From Microvirga puerhi (GTDB taxonomy: Bacteria; Pseudomonadota; Alphaproteobacteria; Rhizobiales; Beijerinckiaceae), in the NCBI RefSeq assembly GCF_020089865.1, contig NZ_JAIRBM010000001.1:310001-374000 (forward strand): 64,000 nucleotides of DNA. The letters run 5' to 3'. A program made the translations under genes and the position numbers. Of the stretch, positions 1 through 10,993 are shown in pieces; position 1 is the stretch's first letter, and the number at the start of each line of letters is the position of its first letter. The notes below the pieces were generated by a model. The model was not told where the DNA came from. It was given only the letters and a program-made list of their open reading frames with translations, and made no database searches.

Positions 1-4
1 ACGC

Positions 5-607
5 ATGAATGCTGAACTGCAAACCCTGAGCGACCATATTGCTGCATCGCTTGACGACGTGGTGACGGCGCGGGACATCGCCTATGGCGAACTCACGATC
101 GTGGTGCGCGGACAGGATATCCTGAAGGCCGCCACGTTCCTGCGGCATGACCCGCAATGCCGCTTCGTCTGCTTCATCGATATCTGCGGGGCAGACTATC
201 CCGGCCGCGAGAAGCGTTTCGATGTGGTCTATCACCTCCTGTCGCCGCATTTGAACCATCGGATTCGGCTGAAGGTCGAGACGGACGAGGCAACGCCGGT
301 TCCGTCATTGGTCAGCCTTTTCCCGGCAGCCAACTGGTTCGAGCGGGAAGCCTACGATCTCTATGGAATTCTTTTCTCGGGACACCCAGATCTGCGCCGC
401 ATTCTCACGGATTACGGCTTCGAGGGATTTCCGTTGCGGAAAGACTTCCCGCTCACCGGGTTCGTCGAGGTGCGCTATGACGAAGGGCAGGGCCGTGTCG
501 TCTACGAGCCGGTGAAGCTCAATCAAGAATTCCGCAACTTCGACTTCCTGTCGCCCTGGGAAGGCACGGACTACGTGCTGCCCGGTGACGAGAAGGCGAA
601 GGCGTAA
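5..607 (+). CDS. nuoC: NADH-quinone oxidoreductase subunit C (complex I, 30 kDa subunit)
   Basis: Peripheral-arm subunit of proton-pumping complex I, at the cytoplasmic face of the inner membrane. The 200-residue product carries the family signature [10 protein letters not shown] near residue 113, followed by [16 protein letters not shown] and the [10 protein letters not shown] segment; this is the classic 30 kDa subunit pattern. Length is normal for a stand-alone NuoC, not the NuoCD fusion of enterobacteria. The ATG lies only 4 bases into the window, so its ribosome binding site and nuoA/nuoB are outside. nuoD follows after 21 bases, preceded by a GGAGAGG-like Shine-Dalgarno. First visible gene of the nuo operon. 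Confidence 0.96.
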   Translation: MNAELQTLSDHIAASLDDVVTARDIAYGELTIVVRGQDILKAATFLRHDPQCRFVCFIDICGADYPGREKRFDVVYHLLSPHLNHRIRLKVETDEATPVPSLVSLFPAANWFEREAYDLYGILFSGHPDLRRILTDYGFEGFPLRKDFPLTGFVEVRYDEGQGRVVYEPVKLNQEFRNFDFLSPWEGTDYVLPGDEKAKA

Positions 608-628
608 GAGAGCGGAGAGGATCAGCCG

Positions 629-1819
629 ATGGGCGAGCACAATATCCGCAACTTCTCGATCAATTTCGGGCCGCAGCACCCTGCGGCTCACGGCGTTCTG
701 CGTCTCGTGCTGGAGCTCGACGGCGAGATCGTTGAACGTGTCGATCCGCATATCGGTCTCCTACACCGCGGCACCGAGAAGCTGATCGAGTACAAGACTT
801 ACGTTCAGGCCAATCCGTATTTCGACCGCCTCGACTACGTGGCGCCGATGAACCAGGAGCATGCTTTCTGTCTGGCGACCGAGAAGCTTCTGGGCATCAC
901 CGTTCCGCGGCGAGCTCAGCTGATCCGGGTGCTCTATTCGGAAATCGGCCGTCTCCTGTCGCACCTCCTCAACGTCACGACGCAGGCCATGGACGTCGGC
1001 GCGCTTACGCCGCCTCTCTGGGGCTTCGAGGAGCGTGAGAAGCTCATGATCTTCTATGAGCGTGCGTCGGGCTCGCGCATGCACGCCAACTATGTCCGTC
1101 CCGGCGGGGTCACCATGGACCTGCCCCCGGAGCTGATCGACGACATCGAGGCTTTCTGCGATCCCTTCCTGAAGGTGCTCGACGATCTCGATGATCTCGT
1201 GATCACCAACCGCATCTTCAAACAGCGCAACGTCGATATCGGCGTCGTCTCGCTCGACGATGCCTGGAAGTGGGGTTTCTCGGGCGTCATGGTCCGTGGC
1301 TCGGGCGCTGCCTGGGATCTGCGCAAGGCGCAGCCCTACGAGTGCTACGAGGAAATGGAGTTCGACATCCCGGTCGGCCGTAACGGCGACAACTACGACC
1401 GTCAGGTCATCCGGATGCTCGAGATGCGCGAGAGCGTGCGGATCATGCGTCAGTGCATCGACAAGCTGCGGGCGCCGGATGGGCAGGGGCCTGTCTCCAC
1501 CCTCGACGGCAAGGTCGCACCGCCCTCACGCAAGGACATGAAGCGGTCGATGGAAGCGCTCATCCACCACTTCAAGCTCTACACCGAAGGCTTCCACGTC
1601 CCGGCAGGTGAAGTCTACGCCGCGGTGGAGGCTCCGAAGGGCGAATTTGGCGTCTATCTCGTGGCGGACGGCACCAACAAGCCGTATCGCTGCAAGATTC
1701 GCGCTCCGGGCTTCGCCCATCTCCAAGCCATGGATTTCATGTGCCGTGGCCACATGCTGGCCGACGTCGCAGGCATCCTCGGCTCGCTGGACATCGTGTT
1801 CGGCGAGGTTGATCGGTAA
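629..1819 (+). CDS. nuoD: NADH-quinone oxidoreductase subunit D (49 kDa subunit)
   Basis: 396-residue core subunit that, with NuoB, forms the quinone-binding cavity next to cluster N2. The N-terminus has the hallmark [14 protein letters not shown] at about residues 13-26. The C-terminus ends DIVFGEVDR, the conserved terminus of the family, where an Arg caps a protein descended from the hydrogenase large subunit. Full length and unfused. The gap to nuoE is unusually long for this operon (113 bases) and contains two hairpins, annotated separately. Confidence 0.97.
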   Translation: MGEHNIRNFSINFGPQHPAAHGVLRLVLELDGEIVERVDPHIGLLHRGTEKLIEYKTYVQANPYFDRLDYVAPMNQEHAFCLATEKLLGITVPRRAQLIRVLYSEIGRLLSHLLNVTTQAMDVGALTPPLWGFEEREKLMIFYERASGSRMHANYVRPGGVTMDLPPELIDDIEAFCDPFLKVLDDLDDLVITNRIFKQRNVDIGVVSLDDAWKWGFSGVMVRGSGAAWDLRKAQPYECYEEMEFDIPVGRNGDNYDRQVIRMLEMRESVRIMRQCIDKLRAPDGQGPVSTLDGKVAPPSRKDMKRSMEALIHHFKLYTEGFHVPAGEVYAAVEAPKGEFGVYLVADGTNKPYRCKIRAPGFAHLQAMDFMCRGHMLADVAGILGSLDIVFGEVDR

Positions 1820-1828
1820 ATCGTTATC

Positions 1829-1866
1829 GCCCGGCCTTGCGCCGGGCATCCGCACGCAAGTGCGGG
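1829..1866 (+). other. Two tandem hairpins between nuoD and nuoE
   Basis: Two adjacent inverted repeats lie in the 113-base nuoD-nuoE gap. The first pairs GCCCGGC (1829-1835) with GCCGGGC (1841-1847). The second pairs CCGCAC (1850-1855) with GTGCGG (1860-1865) around a GCAA loop, a GNRA tetraloop. No T-tract follows, so they do not look like terminators. I infer an mRNA-stability or processing element that could tune nuoE and downstream expression; there is no direct evidence for that role. Confidence 0.6.
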
Positions 1867-1932
1867 CAAAGGTTCAAGTCGTGAATGGCGACAGCTTCTA
1901 GGGCTCGCCATGGCGATGAGGAGAAGAGTTCT

Positions 1933-2919
1933 ATGGCCGTTCGCAAGCTCGCGCCTGAAGATATCCAGCCCGACAGCTTCACGTTCTCGTCGGAGAACAT
2001 GACATTCGTCGCGCAGCAGATCGCGAAATACCCACAGGGCCGACAGGCCTCTGCGGTGATCCCGCTCCTTTGGCGCGCTCAGGAGCAGGCGGGTGGCTGG
2101 CTGCCGCGCAAGGCGATCGAGAAGGTCGCCGAACTTCTGGATATGCCCCAGATCCGTGTCATGGAGGTGGCGACCTTCTACACGATGTTCAACCTCGAGC
2201 CGGTCGGAAAGTACTTCATCCAACTCTGCGGCACGACGCCCTGCGCGTTGCGCGGCGCTGGCGATATCCGGCAGGTGCTGGAGCGTCGGGTCGGCGAGCA
2301 GAACCACGTGACGGAAGATGGCATCTTCTCGTGGCTGGAAGTCGAGTGTCTCGGCGCCTGCTGCAACGCGCCGATGGTTCAGATCAACGACGATTATTAC
2401 GAGGATCTGACGACGGAGAACTTCGAGAAGCTCCTCGACGATCTGGCTGCCGGCCGCCCCGTGAAGAAGGGATCTCAAGTCGGCCGCCGCTCCTCCGAGC
2501 CGCAAGGAGGACCGCAAACTCTTACGGATCCGGCGCTCTTCGACGGCTCGCAGATTGGTGCCTGGCGCAAGCGCTTCGAGGAAGAGGCCACCAGTGCCGC
2601 GGCGGTTCAAGAGGCCGCTGCCGCCACCACTTCGGCCCCGTCGACGCCGAAGCCCGGCAAACCGGAGGCCGGGCGCGTTGTCGAGACCGAGAAAGCCGAT
2701 ACGCCGGCGAAGCGCGTCAAGGAGGGCGAGGCGCCTGTTCCTCCGACCGAGCGCAGGGAGGCTTCCGACAAGTCCAAGGCGACCGCTGTCGACGCTCGTA
2801 CCGAGAACAAGGCGGAGCCCGCTCCGCACAGCGACAAGTCCTACGTGGCGACGCCGAGCAAGCCAGAGGCTGGTCGTCCGACCGCCGATGCGCCGGCTGA
2901 CAAGAACAACAAGTCCTGA
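1933..2919 (+). CDS. nuoE: NADH-quinone oxidoreductase subunit E with long low-complexity C-terminal tail
   Basis: Thioredoxin-fold [2Fe-2S] subunit of the NADH dehydrogenase module. Residues 1-170 match the family: [12 protein letters not shown] and [11 protein letters not shown] supply the four cysteine ligands of cluster N1a. I take the ATG at 1933 ([12 protein letters not shown]) because GAGGAGAAGAG lies just upstream; a longer frame opens at 1885 but adds an atypical leader. The product is 328 residues, about twice the usual NuoE. The extra C-terminal 130-150 residues are rich in Ala, Pro, Lys, Glu and Thr, look disordered, and have no recognisable domain. nuoF follows after 14 bases. 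Confidence 0.93.
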   Translation: MAVRKLAPEDIQPDSFTFSSENMTFVAQQIAKYPQGRQASAVIPLLWRAQEQAGGWLPRKAIEKVAELLDMPQIRVMEVATFYTMFNLEPVGKYFIQLCGTTPCALRGAGDIRQVLERRVGEQNHVTEDGIFSWLEVECLGACCNAPMVQINDDYYEDLTTENFEKLLDDLAAGRPVKKGSQVGRRSSEPQGGPQTLTDPALFDGSQIGAWRKRFEEEATSAAAVQEAAAATTSAPSTPKPGKPEAGRVVETEKADTPAKRVKEGEAPVPPTERREASDKSKATAVDARTENKAEPAPHSDKSYVATPSKPEAGRPTADAPADKNNKS

Positions 2920-2933
2920 CGGAGTGGACTGAG

Positions 2934-4235
2934 ATGCTTCAGGACAAAGACCGTATTTTCACCAACCTCTACGGCTTCCATTCGCCGGACCTGCCAGCTG
3001 CCAAGATGCGCGGCGCCTGGGACGGAACGAAGTTCCTCCTGGAGAAGGGGCGCGACTGGATCATCGACGAGATGAAGAAGTCCGGCCTTCGCGGCCGCGG
3101 CGGCGCTGGCTTTCCGACGGGCCTGAAATGGTCCTTCATGCCCAAGCAGTCGGATGGGCGGCCGCATTATCTCGTCGTAAATGCCGACGAATCCGAGCCC
3201 GGCACCTGCAAGGACCGGGAGATCATGCGGCATGATCCGCACCTCTTGATCGAGGGATGCCTGATCGCGTCCTTCGCCATGGGGGCTCATGCCTGCTACA
3301 TCTACATCCGCGGCGAGTATATCGGCGAGCGGCATGCCTTGCAGCGCGCCGTCGACGAGGCCTATGCGGCCAAGCTCATCGGCAAGGACAACATCCACGG
3401 CTATCCGTTCGATCTCTACGTCCATCAAGGCGCCGGCGCCTATATCTGCGGCGAAGAGACGGCCTTGCTCGAAAGCCTCGAGGGCAAGAAGGGCATGCCG
3501 CGCCTGAAGCCGCCGTTCCCGGCCAATATGGGCCTCTATGGCTGCCCGACGACGGTCAACAACGTGGAGTCGATCGCGGTCGCCGGCACGATCCTGCGGC
3601 GCGGAGCCTCCTGGTTCTCCGGCATCGGTCGTCCGAACAACGTCGGTACCAAGGTCTTCTCGGTGTCCGGTCACGTGAACAAGCCGTGCAACGTCGAAGA
3701 GGCCATGGGCCTTACCTTCCGTGAGTTGATCGACGCCCATTGCGGCGGCATCCGCGGCGGCTGGGACAATCTGCTCGCGGTTATTCCCGGCGGCTCCTCG
3801 GTTCCCTGCGTTCCTGCCGATCAGATCATCGACGCGAACATGGATTTCGATACGCTCCGGAACCTCAAGTCTGGTCTCGGTACGGCGGCGGTGATCGTTC
3901 TGGACAAATCCACCGACATCGTCCGCGCCATCACGCGCATCTCGTATTTCTACAAGCACGAGAGCTGTGGCCAGTGCACCCCATGCCGCGAAGGCACCGG
4001 CTGGATGTGGCGCGTCCTGACCCGCATGGCGGAGGGCCGTGCCCAGAAGCGCGAGATCGATATGCTCCTCGAGGTGTCGACCCAGATCGAGGGCCATACC
4101 ATCTGCGCGCTCGGCGACGCAGCGGCCTGGCCGGTTCAGGGCCTCATCCGCCACTTCCGACATGAGATCGAAAAGCGGATCGACGACTATGCGGCGAACC
4201 CGCATTCAGAACCCGTCATGATTGCGGCGGAGTGA
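2934..4235 (+). CDS. nuoF: NADH-quinone oxidoreductase subunit F (NADH/FMN-binding 51 kDa subunit)
   Basis: 433-residue flavoprotein that oxidises NADH and passes electrons to the iron-sulfur chain. The glycine-rich nucleotide segment [13 protein letters not shown] lies near residues 54-66, the FMN region ([14 protein letters not shown]) near 83-96, and the N3 [4Fe-4S] cluster motif [13 protein letters not shown] near 343-355, with the fourth cysteine in [12 protein letters not shown]. Full length, with all expected ligands present. Its stop codon overlaps the region where nuoG can start. Confidence 0.97.
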   Translation: MLQDKDRIFTNLYGFHSPDLPAAKMRGAWDGTKFLLEKGRDWIIDEMKKSGLRGRGGAGFPTGLKWSFMPKQSDGRPHYLVVNADESEPGTCKDREIMRHDPHLLIEGCLIASFAMGAHACYIYIRGEYIGERHALQRAVDEAYAAKLIGKDNIHGYPFDLYVHQGAGAYICGEETALLESLEGKKGMPRLKPPFPANMGLYGCPTTVNNVESIAVAGTILRRGASWFSGIGRPNNVGTKVFSVSGHVNKPCNVEEAMGLTFRELIDAHCGGIRGGWDNLLAVIPGGSSVPCVPADQIIDANMDFDTLRNLKSGLGTAAVIVLDKSTDIVRAITRISYFYKHESCGQCTPCREGTGWMWRVLTRMAEGRAQKREIDMLLEVSTQIEGHTICALGDAAAWPVQGLIRHFRHEIEKRIDDYAANPHSEPVMIAAE

Positions 4236-4243
4236 GAGTGAAG

Positions 4244-6322
4244 ATGGCCAAGATCATCGTTGATGGCGTCGAGGTCGACGTCCCGCCGGAATACACCCTG
4301 CTGCAGGCCGCCGAAGCGGCAGGCGCGGAGATCCCGCGTTTCTGCTTTCATGAGCGGCTGTCGATCGCAGGCAATTGCCGGATGTGCCTCGTCGAGGTGA
4401 AGGGCGCGCCGAAGCCGGTCGCATCCTGTGCCTGGGGCGTTCGCGATTGCCGTCCGGGCCCGAATGGCGAGCCGCCGGAAATTTCGACCAAGTCGGCGAC
4501 GGTCAAGAAGGCGCGCGAAGGGGTGATGGAGTTCCTGCTCATCAACCACCCGCTCGACTGCCCGATCTGCGACCAGGGCGGTCAATGCGACCTGCAGGAC
4601 CAGGCGATGGCCTACGGCGTCGACACGAGCCGCTATCACGAGAACAAGCGCGCCGTGCCGGACAAGTATCTTGGCCCGCTGGTCAAGACGTCCATGAACC
4701 GGTGCATCCATTGCACCCGGTGTATCCGCTTCACCACGGAAGTCGCGGGCGTTTCCGATCTCGGCGCGATCTGGCGCGGCGAGGATATGGAGATCACAAG
4801 CTATCTCGAGCGCGCTCTGGGGTCCGAGCTGCAGGCCAACGTGGCGGATCTTTGCCCGGTGGGTGCGCTCACCCATAAGCCGGAAGCGTTCCACTACCGT
4901 CCCTGGGAACTCACCAAGACCGACTCTATCGACGTGATGGATGCGGTCGGCTCGTCCATTCGTGTCGATTCCCGTGGCCGTGAAGTCATGCGCATCCTGC
5001 CGCGCGTCAACGAAGCGGTGAACGAAGAGTGGATCACCGACAAGGCGCGTCAGATCGTTGATGGGCTGCGCCTGCAGCGCCTCGACCGTCCGTTCGTCCG
5101 CGAGAACGGCAGACTCCGGCCGGCTTCCTGGCAGGAGGCGTTTGCCACCATCGCTGCGAAGGTGAAGGGTACGGACCCGAAGCGCATCGGCGCCGTCGTC
5201 GGCGATCTCGCAGCTGTCGAGGAAATCTATGCGCTGAAGCTCCTCATGGAGAGCCTCGGCGTTGCCAATATCGATGCCCGCCAGGACGGCACCGTGCTGT
5301 CGCCGGCCCACGGCCGTGGCTCATATCTGTTCAACACGACCATCGCGGGCATCGAGGATGCGGACGCGGTCCTGATCATCGGATCGAATCCCCGTATCGA
5401 GGCCTCCCTGGTGAACGTGCGGATCCGCAAGCGTTGGCGCGTCGCGCCGCCGCCAATCGGCCTGATCGGCGAGAACGCCGACCTGACCTATCCGACCACC
5501 TATCTCGGTGCGGGACCGGACACGCTGTCCGAACTCCTGGCCGGGCGTCACAGCTTCGCCGAGGCGCTCAAGGGAGCCGAGCGTCCGCTGATCATCGTGG
5601 GGCAGGGCGCTCTCGCGCGCCCGGACGGTCTCGCCATCCTGTCGCTTGCGGCTCAGCTGGCCCAGTCGGTCGGTGCCGTGAAGGACGGGTGGAGCGGCTT
5701 CTCCGTCCTGCATACCGCCGCATCGCGTGTTGGGGCCCTGGATCTCGGCTTCGTGCCGGGGCCGGGCGGCCTGAGCGCCGGTGAGATGGCCAAGGGCGGG
5801 GTGGACGTTCTGTTCAATCTGGGAGCGGACGAGATCGCGGTCGCACCCGGCGCCTTCGTGATCTACCAGGGCACACATGGCGATCGTGGTGCCCATCGGG
5901 CCGATGTGATCCTACCGGCAGCGACCTATACAGAGAAGTCCGGCACCTATGTGAATACGGAAGGCCGAGTCCAGCTCGCCAACCGGGCTGCCTTCGCTCC
6001 CGGCGAGGCGCGCGAGGACTGGGCGATTCTGCGTGCGCTCTCCGACGTGCTCGGGCATCGGCTGCCCTTCGACTCGCTGAATGCGCTGCGGGCAAAGCTC
6101 TATGAGGCGCATCCGCATCTCGCCGAGGTCGATCTGATCGCACCGGCCGATGTCGGCGCTGCCGTGCAGGCGCTTGCAGGCCTCGGCGGATCCGTGGGCC
6201 GCGAGGCCTTCGTGAGCCCGGTCAAGGACTTCTATCTGACGAACCCGATCGCTCGGGCGTCCGGTGTCATGGCGGAGTGCTCGGCACTCGCTCAAGAGCG
6301 CCGGCTCGTAGCGGCCGAGTAA
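4244..6322 (+). CDS. nuoG: NADH-quinone oxidoreductase subunit G (75 kDa iron-sulfur subunit)
   Basis: About 692 residues. N-terminal [2Fe-2S] ferredoxin domain ([12 protein letters not shown]), then the His/Cys cluster region [12 protein letters not shown] and the [4Fe-4S] motif [12 protein letters not shown], followed by a molybdopterin-oxidoreductase-like domain that is structural and carries no cofactor in complex I. I prefer the ATG at 4244 (MAKIIVDG) with GGAG at 4229-4232; an in-frame GTG at 4232, overlapping the nuoF stop, would add four residues (MRVK). Confidence 0.96.
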   Translation: MAKIIVDGVEVDVPPEYTLLQAAEAAGAEIPRFCFHERLSIAGNCRMCLVEVKGAPKPVASCAWGVRDCRPGPNGEPPEISTKSATVKKAREGVMEFLLINHPLDCPICDQGGQCDLQDQAMAYGVDTSRYHENKRAVPDKYLGPLVKTSMNRCIHCTRCIRFTTEVAGVSDLGAIWRGEDMEITSYLERALGSELQANVADLCPVGALTHKPEAFHYRPWELTKTDSIDVMDAVGSSIRVDSRGREVMRILPRVNEAVNEEWITDKARQIVDGLRLQRLDRPFVRENGRLRPASWQEAFATIAAKVKGTDPKRIGAVVGDLAAVEEIYALKLLMESLGVANIDARQDGTVLSPAHGRGSYLFNTTIAGIEDADAVLIIGSNPRIEASLVNVRIRKRWRVAPPPIGLIGENADLTYPTTYLGAGPDTLSELLAGRHSFAEALKGAERPLIIVGQGALARPDGLAILSLAAQLAQSVGAVKDGWSGFSVLHTAASRVGALDLGFVPGPGGLSAGEMAKGGVDVLFNLGADEIAVAPGAFVIYQGTHGDRGAHRADVILPAATYTEKSGTYVNTEGRVQLANRAAFAPGEAREDWAILRALSDVLGHRLPFDSLNALRAKLYEAHPHLAEVDLIAPADVGAAVQALAGLGGSVGREAFVSPVKDFYLTNPIARASGVMAECSALAQERRLVAAE

Positions 6323-6334
6323 AGGAACGGGACC

Positions 6335-7360
6335 ATGGAATCCGGAGATATCCTGCTCGCGGTCGCGATCATGCTGGGCAAAAGCCTGCTCATGCTGGTG
6401 GCGCTTCTCATCTTCATCGCCTATGCGCTTCTTGCCGACCGCAAGATCTGGGCGGCGGTGCAGTTGCGGCGTGGCCCGAACGTCGTCGGCCCCTGGGGCC
6501 TGCTGCAGTCGTTCGCGGACCTTCTCAAGTTCGTGCTGAAGGAGCCGGTGATCCCGGCGCCCGCCAATAAGGGCATGTTCCTGCTGGCGCCGCTTGTGAT
6601 GTGTACGCTCGCGCTTGCGGCCTGGGCGGTGATCCCGCTGAATGCTGGCTGGGCGATTGCCGACATCAATGTGGGCATTCTCTACATTTTCGCCATCTCG
6701 TCGCTGGGCGTCTATGGCGTGATCATGGGTGGTTGGGCCTCCAACTCGAAGTATCCCTTCCTCGGCGCGCTTCGCTCGGCGGCCCAGATGGTCTCCTACG
6801 AGGTCTCGATCGGCTTCGTCATCGTGACCGTTCTCATGTGCGCCGGCACCCTGAACCTTTCGAAGATCGTCGAAGCTCAGAATTCGAACTTCGGCATCCT
6901 GGGCTGGTATTGGCTGCCGCTCTTCCCGATGTTCGTGGTGTTCTTCATCTCTGCCATGGCCGAGACGAACCGGCCGCCCTTCGATCTTCCCGAGGCCGAA
7001 TCCGAGCTCGTGGCCGGCTATATGGTCGAGTATTCCTCGACGCCGTACCTGCTGTTCATGCTCGGCGAGTACGTGGCCATTATGACCATGTGCGCCCTCG
7101 GAACGATCCTGTTCCTCGGCGGCTGGCTTTCGCCGATCCCGTTCGCGCCCTTCACCTGGGTGCCGGGCGTGATCTGGTTCGTGCTGAAGGCGAGTTTCCT
7201 CTTCTTCCTCATCGCCATGGTCAAGGCGATGGTGCCACGCTACCGCTACGACCAGCTGATGCGTCTCGGCTGGAAGGTATTCCTCCCGCTCTCGCTCGCC
7301 ATGGTCGTGATCGTGGCCGGCGTACTGATGCTCACCGGCTCCGCGCCGGGCATGCGCTAG
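6335..7360 (+). CDS. nuoH: NADH-quinone oxidoreductase subunit H (membrane subunit joining the arms)
   Basis: 341-residue polytopic inner-membrane protein lining the quinone tunnel. It shows the family motifs [18 protein letters not shown] near residue 45 and [20 protein letters not shown] near 208, whose acidic loop is implicated in quinone reaction coupling. About eight hydrophobic segments and normal length. The start ATG follows an AAAGGAACGGG Shine-Dalgarno. It sits between nuoG and nuoI, as is usual. Confidence 0.97.
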   Translation: MESGDILLAVAIMLGKSLLMLVALLIFIAYALLADRKIWAAVQLRRGPNVVGPWGLLQSFADLLKFVLKEPVIPAPANKGMFLLAPLVMCTLALAAWAVIPLNAGWAIADINVGILYIFAISSLGVYGVIMGGWASNSKYPFLGALRSAAQMVSYEVSIGFVIVTVLMCAGTLNLSKIVEAQNSNFGILGWYWLPLFPMFVVFFISAMAETNRPPFDLPEAESELVAGYMVEYSSTPYLLFMLGEYVAIMTMCALGTILFLGGWLSPIPFAPFTWVPGVIWFVLKASFLFFLIAMVKAMVPRYRYDQLMRLGWKVFLPLSLAMVVIVAGVLMLTGSAPGMR

Positions 7361-7377
7361 TTCAAGGAGATCGGCTC

Positions 7378-7866
7378 ATGAAGCTCGATCAGGTCGCAAA
7401 ATCGCTTCTCCTCAAGGAGTTCGTCTCCGGCTTCGTGCTGGCTATGCGGTACTTCTTCAAGCCGAAGGCGACGATCAACTATCCCTTCGAGATGGGACAC
7501 CGGGGGCCACGCTTCCGCGGCGAGCACGCCCTGCGGCGCTATCCGAACGGCGAGGAGCGCTGCATCGCCTGCAAGCTCTGCGAGGCCATCTGCCCGGCCC
7601 AGGCGATCACCATCGAGGCCGGTCCGCGCCGGAACGACGGCACGCGCCGGACGACCCGTTACGATATCGACATGGTGAAGTGCATCTATTGCGGCATGTG
7701 CCAGGAGGCCTGCCCGGTCGATGCCATCGTGGAAGGGCCCAACCTCGAGTTCTCCGTGGAGACCCGGGAAGAGCTTTATTACGACAAGGCCAAGCTTCTC
7801 GCGAACGGCGAGCGCTGGGAGCGTGAAATCGCGCGCAATATCGCGAAGAACGCACCTTATCGTTGA
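7378..7866 (+). CDS. nuoI: NADH-quinone oxidoreductase subunit I (TYKY-type 2x[4Fe-4S] ferredoxin)
   Basis: 162-residue peripheral subunit carrying clusters N6a and N6b. Two ferredoxin motifs are visible, [12 protein letters not shown] and [12 protein letters not shown]. The ATG at 7378 ([11 protein letters not shown]) has CAAGGAGA eleven bases upstream. The same frame is open further upstream through nuoH, but that is a shadow. The 143-base gap to nuoJ is the second long gap in the operon and also holds a hairpin. Confidence 0.97.
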   Translation: MKLDQVAKSLLLKEFVSGFVLAMRYFFKPKATINYPFEMGHRGPRFRGEHALRRYPNGEERCIACKLCEAICPAQAITIEAGPRRNDGTRRTTRYDIDMVKCIYCGMCQEACPVDAIVEGPNLEFSVETREELYYDKAKLLANGERWEREIARNIAKNAPYR

Positions 7867-7872
7867 GCGTTT

Positions 7873-7894
7873 CCTGCCCTTTGGCGAGGGCAGG
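7873..7894 (+). other. Hairpin in the nuoI-nuoJ gap
   Basis: Inverted repeat CCTGCCCT (7873-7880) and AGGGCAGG (7887-7894) with a six-base loop, lying just after the nuoI stop. No run of T follows, and the nuo genes continue, so complete termination is unlikely. It may act in transcript processing or partial attenuation between the peripheral-arm and membrane-arm genes; that is inference. Confidence 0.5.
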
Positions 7895-8009
7895 GGGCAA
7901 ACTGGTCCGGCGGGTTGTTCCCTCCGGATTCGCGCATTATAGACGGGCCGCCGGATCCACCGGCGCCACGTTCGGAAGGGGCCGCGCTAGCGCGGCTTGA
8001 GCTTGAAGC

Positions 8010-8624
8010 ATGACGGTCACTGCCGCCTTCTTTTATCTTTTCGCGACCATTACCGTCGCTTCGGGATTCATGGTGATCGCATCACGCAATCCCGTGCAGT
8101 CGGTGCTTTTCCTGATCCTCGCCTTCGTCAATGCAGCGGGGCTGTTCCTGATGATGGGTGCCGAGTTCCTGGCGATGATCCTGGTCATCGTCTATGTCGG
8201 CGCGGTCGCGGTGCTCTTCCTCTTCGTGGTCATGATGCTCGACGTGGACTTCGCCGAGCTGCGGCAAGGCTTCCTGCAATACCTGCCGGTCGGCGCACTG
8301 ATCGGCATCGTGTTCCTGCTCGAGTTGATCCTGGTCATCGGCGCCTATGTGATTGATCCGAACCTGATCCGTACCGCTGCGGTGCCGATCCCGTCGCCCG
8401 AGGTCATGACTAATACGGAGGCCCTCGGCCAGGTCCTCTACACCCGCTATTTCTATTTCTTCCAGGCGGCAGGTCTTATCCTGCTGGTGGCGATGATCGG
8501 AGCGATCGTCCTGACGCTGCGCGAGCGCGTCGGCGTGAAGCGGCAGAACATTTCCCGGCAGAATGCCCGGACGCCGGAGGAAGCCGTGCAGTTGCGGAAG
8601 GTTCCCTTCCGTCATGGCCTCTAA
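8010..8624 (+). CDS. nuoJ: NADH-quinone oxidoreductase subunit J (membrane)
   Basis: 204-residue inner-membrane subunit with five hydrophobic segments. The conserved stretch FLILAFVNAAGLFLMMGAEF and the VYVGAVAVLFLFVVMMLDV segment (containing the pi-bulge helix of ND6/NuoJ) are clear. The C-terminal 30 residues are polar and basic. A GAGCTTGAAGC stretch precedes the ATG. Followed after 12 bases by nuoK with a strong AAGGAGG site. Confidence 0.96.
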   Translation: MTVTAAFFYLFATITVASGFMVIASRNPVQSVLFLILAFVNAAGLFLMMGAEFLAMILVIVYVGAVAVLFLFVVMMLDVDFAELRQGFLQYLPVGALIGIVFLLELILVIGAYVIDPNLIRTAAVPIPSPEVMTNTEALGQVLYTRYFYFFQAAGLILLVAMIGAIVLTLRERVGVKRQNISRQNARTPEEAVQLRKVPFRHGL

Positions 8625-8636
8625 GGAGGGCAAGCG

Positions 8637-8945
8637 ATGGTCATCGGGCTTGGACATTATCTTACCGTTGCCGCCGTGCTCTTCACGCTCGGGGTGTTCG
8701 GAATTTTCATCAACCGGAAGAACGTGATCGTAATCCTGATGTCGGTCGAGCTGATCCTGCTCGCCGTGAACATCAATATGGTCGCCTTCTCTACTCACCT
8801 CAACGACATCGTCGGGCAGGTCTTCGCCCTGCTGATCCTTACGGTCGCAGCGGCGGAGGCGGCGATCGGCCTTGCTATTCTGGTGGTGTTCTTCCGCAAC
8901 CGCGGCTCCATCGCGGTTGAAGACGTCAATATGATGAGGGGCTAA
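8637..8945 (+). CDS. nuoK: NADH-quinone oxidoreductase subunit K (membrane)
   Basis: 102-residue three-helix subunit, homologue of mitochondrial ND4L and related to Mrp antiporter subunit C. The conserved buried glutamates appear in [15 protein letters not shown] and in the [13 protein letters not shown] segment. Length is exactly that of the family. AAGGAGGGCAAGCG precedes the ATG. nuoL begins 17 bases after its stop. Confidence 0.97.
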   Translation: MVIGLGHYLTVAAVLFTLGVFGIFINRKNVIVILMSVELILLAVNINMVAFSTHLNDIVGQVFALLILTVAAAEAAIGLAILVVFFRNRGSIAVEDVNMMRG

Positions 8946-8962
8946 GGCCGAGCGGACCGACC

Positions 8963-10993
8963 ATGTATCACGCAATCGTCTTCCTGCCGCTCGTCGGCTT
9001 CCTCATCGCAGGTATCTTCGGCCGGATCATCGGACCACGGCCGAGCGAGATCGTCACCACGGCGCTTCTCATCGTGGTCGCGGTCCTGTCCTGGGTGTCG
9101 TTCATCCAGGTCGGCTTCGGCGACGGCGCAACCCGGATTCAGGTCGCGCAGTGGATGTCCGTGGGCGACCTGCAGGTCGACTGGGCCTTCCGGATCGACA
9201 CGCTGACCGCCATGATGCTCGTGGTGGTGAATACGGTGTCGGCTCTCGTGCACCTCTATTCCATCGGCTATATGCACGAGGACCCGCATCGGTCGCGCTT
9301 CTTCGCGTATCTGTCGCTGTTCACCTTCGCGATGCTCATGCTGGTGACCTCCGATAACCTCGCGCAGATGTTCTTCGGCTGGGAGGGCGTCGGTCTCGCG
9401 AGCTATCTGCTCATCGGGTTCTGGTATCACAAGGACTCCGCCAATTCGGCCGCGATGAAGGCCTTCATCGTCAACCGCGTCGGCGATTTCGGCTTCGTTC
9501 TCGGCATCTGTCTGGTCTTCGTCCTGTTCAACAGCATTGCGTTCGACCAGATCTTCCCGCGCGTGGCGGATCTCGCCAACAACCGGTTCCATTTCATCGG
9601 CTTCGATTGGAATGCCCTGACGCTCGCCTGCCTGCTGCTCTTCATGGGCGCCATGGGCAAGTCGGCACAATTCCTGCTCCATACCTGGCTTCCGGACGCC
9701 ATGGAGGGCCCGACCCCGGTGTCGGCGCTGATCCATGCGGCGACCATGGTGACCGCCGGCGTTTTCATGGTGGCTCGCCTTTCGCCGCTCTTCGAATATG
9801 CACCGGCGGCTCTGACAGTCGTCACCGTCATCGGCGCGATCACGGCCTTCTTCGCCGCGACGGTGGGCCTCGTTCAGAACGACATCAAGCGCGTCATCGC
9901 TTATTCGACCTGTTCGCAGCTCGGCTACATGTTCGTCGGCCTCGGGGTCGGCGCTTATGGAGCCGGCGTGTTCCACCTCTTCACACACGCCTTCTTCAAG
10001 GCCCTGCTGTTCCTTGGTGCCGGCTCGGTCATCCATGCGATGCACCACGAGCAGGATATCCGCAGCATGGGCGGGCTGCGCCGCTACATTCCGTTCACCA
10101 CGGCAATGATGGCGATCGGCACCCTGGCTCTGACGGGTTTTCCCTTCACGGCGGGCTATTATTCCAAGGATGCGATCATCGAAGCGGCCTTTGCCTCCCA
10201 TAGCGCGGCCGGCAACTTCGCTTTCCTCGCGACCGTCATCGCGGCCTTGATGACCTCGTTCTACTCCTGGCGCCTTTTCTTCATGACCTTCGAGGGACAG
10301 GCGCGCTGGGCGGATACGCATCATCATCATGCCAGCACTCATGAGGGTGCCGAGCATGACGAAAGCGGACATGATATCGGGCCCGCGGCGCATGCAAACC
10401 ATGACGATCATGGCCATGGCGTCCACAGGCCTCACGAGAGCCCGCTCGTGATGTTGGTGCCGCTGGCACTTCTGGCTTTCGGTGCGCTCGTCGCAGGCGC
10501 CGTCTTCCACGATGCCTTCCTAGGCCATGGTGCGGAGGAGTTCTGGAAGGGTGCCCTGTTCACCCGTCCCGAGAACCACATCCTCGAGGAAATGCATCAC
10601 ATCCCCGGCTGGGTGCCATACGTTCCGACCGTCATGATGGCGCTCGGCTTCGTGCTCGCTTATTACATGTACATCGTCGACAACAAGCAGCCGGCCCGGC
10701 TCGCGGCGGACCATCCGATCCTGTACCGCTTCCTCCTCAACAAATGGTATTTCGACGAGATCTATGACGCCATCTTCGTCCGCCCGGCGATCCGGCTCGG
10801 TCGTTTCCTGTGGCGCACGGGTGATCAGAAGATCATCGACGGTCTTGGTCCCGACGGTGTGTCGGCCCGCGTACTCGATGTGACCCGCGGCGTCGTGCGG
10901 ATCCAGACCGGTTACGTGTACCACTATGCCTTCGCCATGCTGATCGGCGTCGCCGCTCTCGTGTCCTTCTATCTCTTCAGGGGAACGCATTAA
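8963..10993 (+). CDS. nuoL: NADH-quinone oxidoreductase subunit L (antiporter-like proton-pumping subunit)
   Basis: 676-residue antiporter-like subunit at the distal end of the membrane arm. The Proton_antipo core is clear, with [15 protein letters not shown] near residue 139, [20 protein letters not shown] near 240, and the lateral amphipathic helix region at the C-terminus. A histidine- and acid-rich hydrophilic loop lies at about residues 449-495 ([17 protein letters not shown]), a feature I also associate with other alphaproteobacterial NuoL proteins. The stop codon overlaps the nuoM start as TAATG. Confidence 0.97.
   Translation: MYHAIVFLPLVGFLIAGIFGRIIGPRPSEIVTTALLIVVAVLSWVSFIQVGFGDGATRIQVAQWMSVGDLQVDWAFRIDTLTAMMLVVVNTVSALVHLYSIGYMHEDPHRSRFFAYLSLFTFAMLMLVTSDNLAQMFFGWEGVGLASYLLIGFWYHKDSANSAAMKAFIVNRVGDFGFVLGICLVFVLFNSIAFDQIFPRVADLANNRFHFIGFDWNALTLACLLLFMGAMGKSAQFLLHTWLPDAMEGPTPVSALIHAATMVTAGVFMVARLSPLFEYAPAALTVVTVIGAITAFFAATVGLVQNDIKRVIAYSTCSQLGYMFVGLGVGAYGAGVFHLFTHAFFKALLFLGAGSVIHAMHHEQDIRSMGGLRRYIPFTTAMMAIGTLALTGFPFTAGYYSKDAIIEAAFASHSAAGNFAFLATVIAALMTSFYSWRLFFMTFEGQARWADTHHHHASTHEGAEHDESGHDIGPAAHANHDDHGHGVHRPHESPLVMLVPLALLAFGALVAGAVFHDAFLGHGAEEFWKGALFTRPENHILEEMHHIPGWVPYVPTVMMALGFVLAYYMYIVDNKQPARLAADHPILYRFLLNKWYFDEIYDAIFVRPAIRLGRFLWRTGDQKIIDGLGPDGVSARVLDVTRGVVRIQTGYVYHYAFAMLIGVAALVSFYLFRGTH

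Noticed and set aside
6601..7866. 421-residue fusion reading of nuoI
   Set aside because: The upstream portion is antiparallel in character to nuoH coding in another frame; the ATG at 7378 with its ribosome binding site gives the normal 162-residue NuoI.
10319..10446. Histidine-rich stretch as a separate small metal-binding protein
   Set aside because: It is an internal loop of NuoL in frame with conserved helices on both sides.
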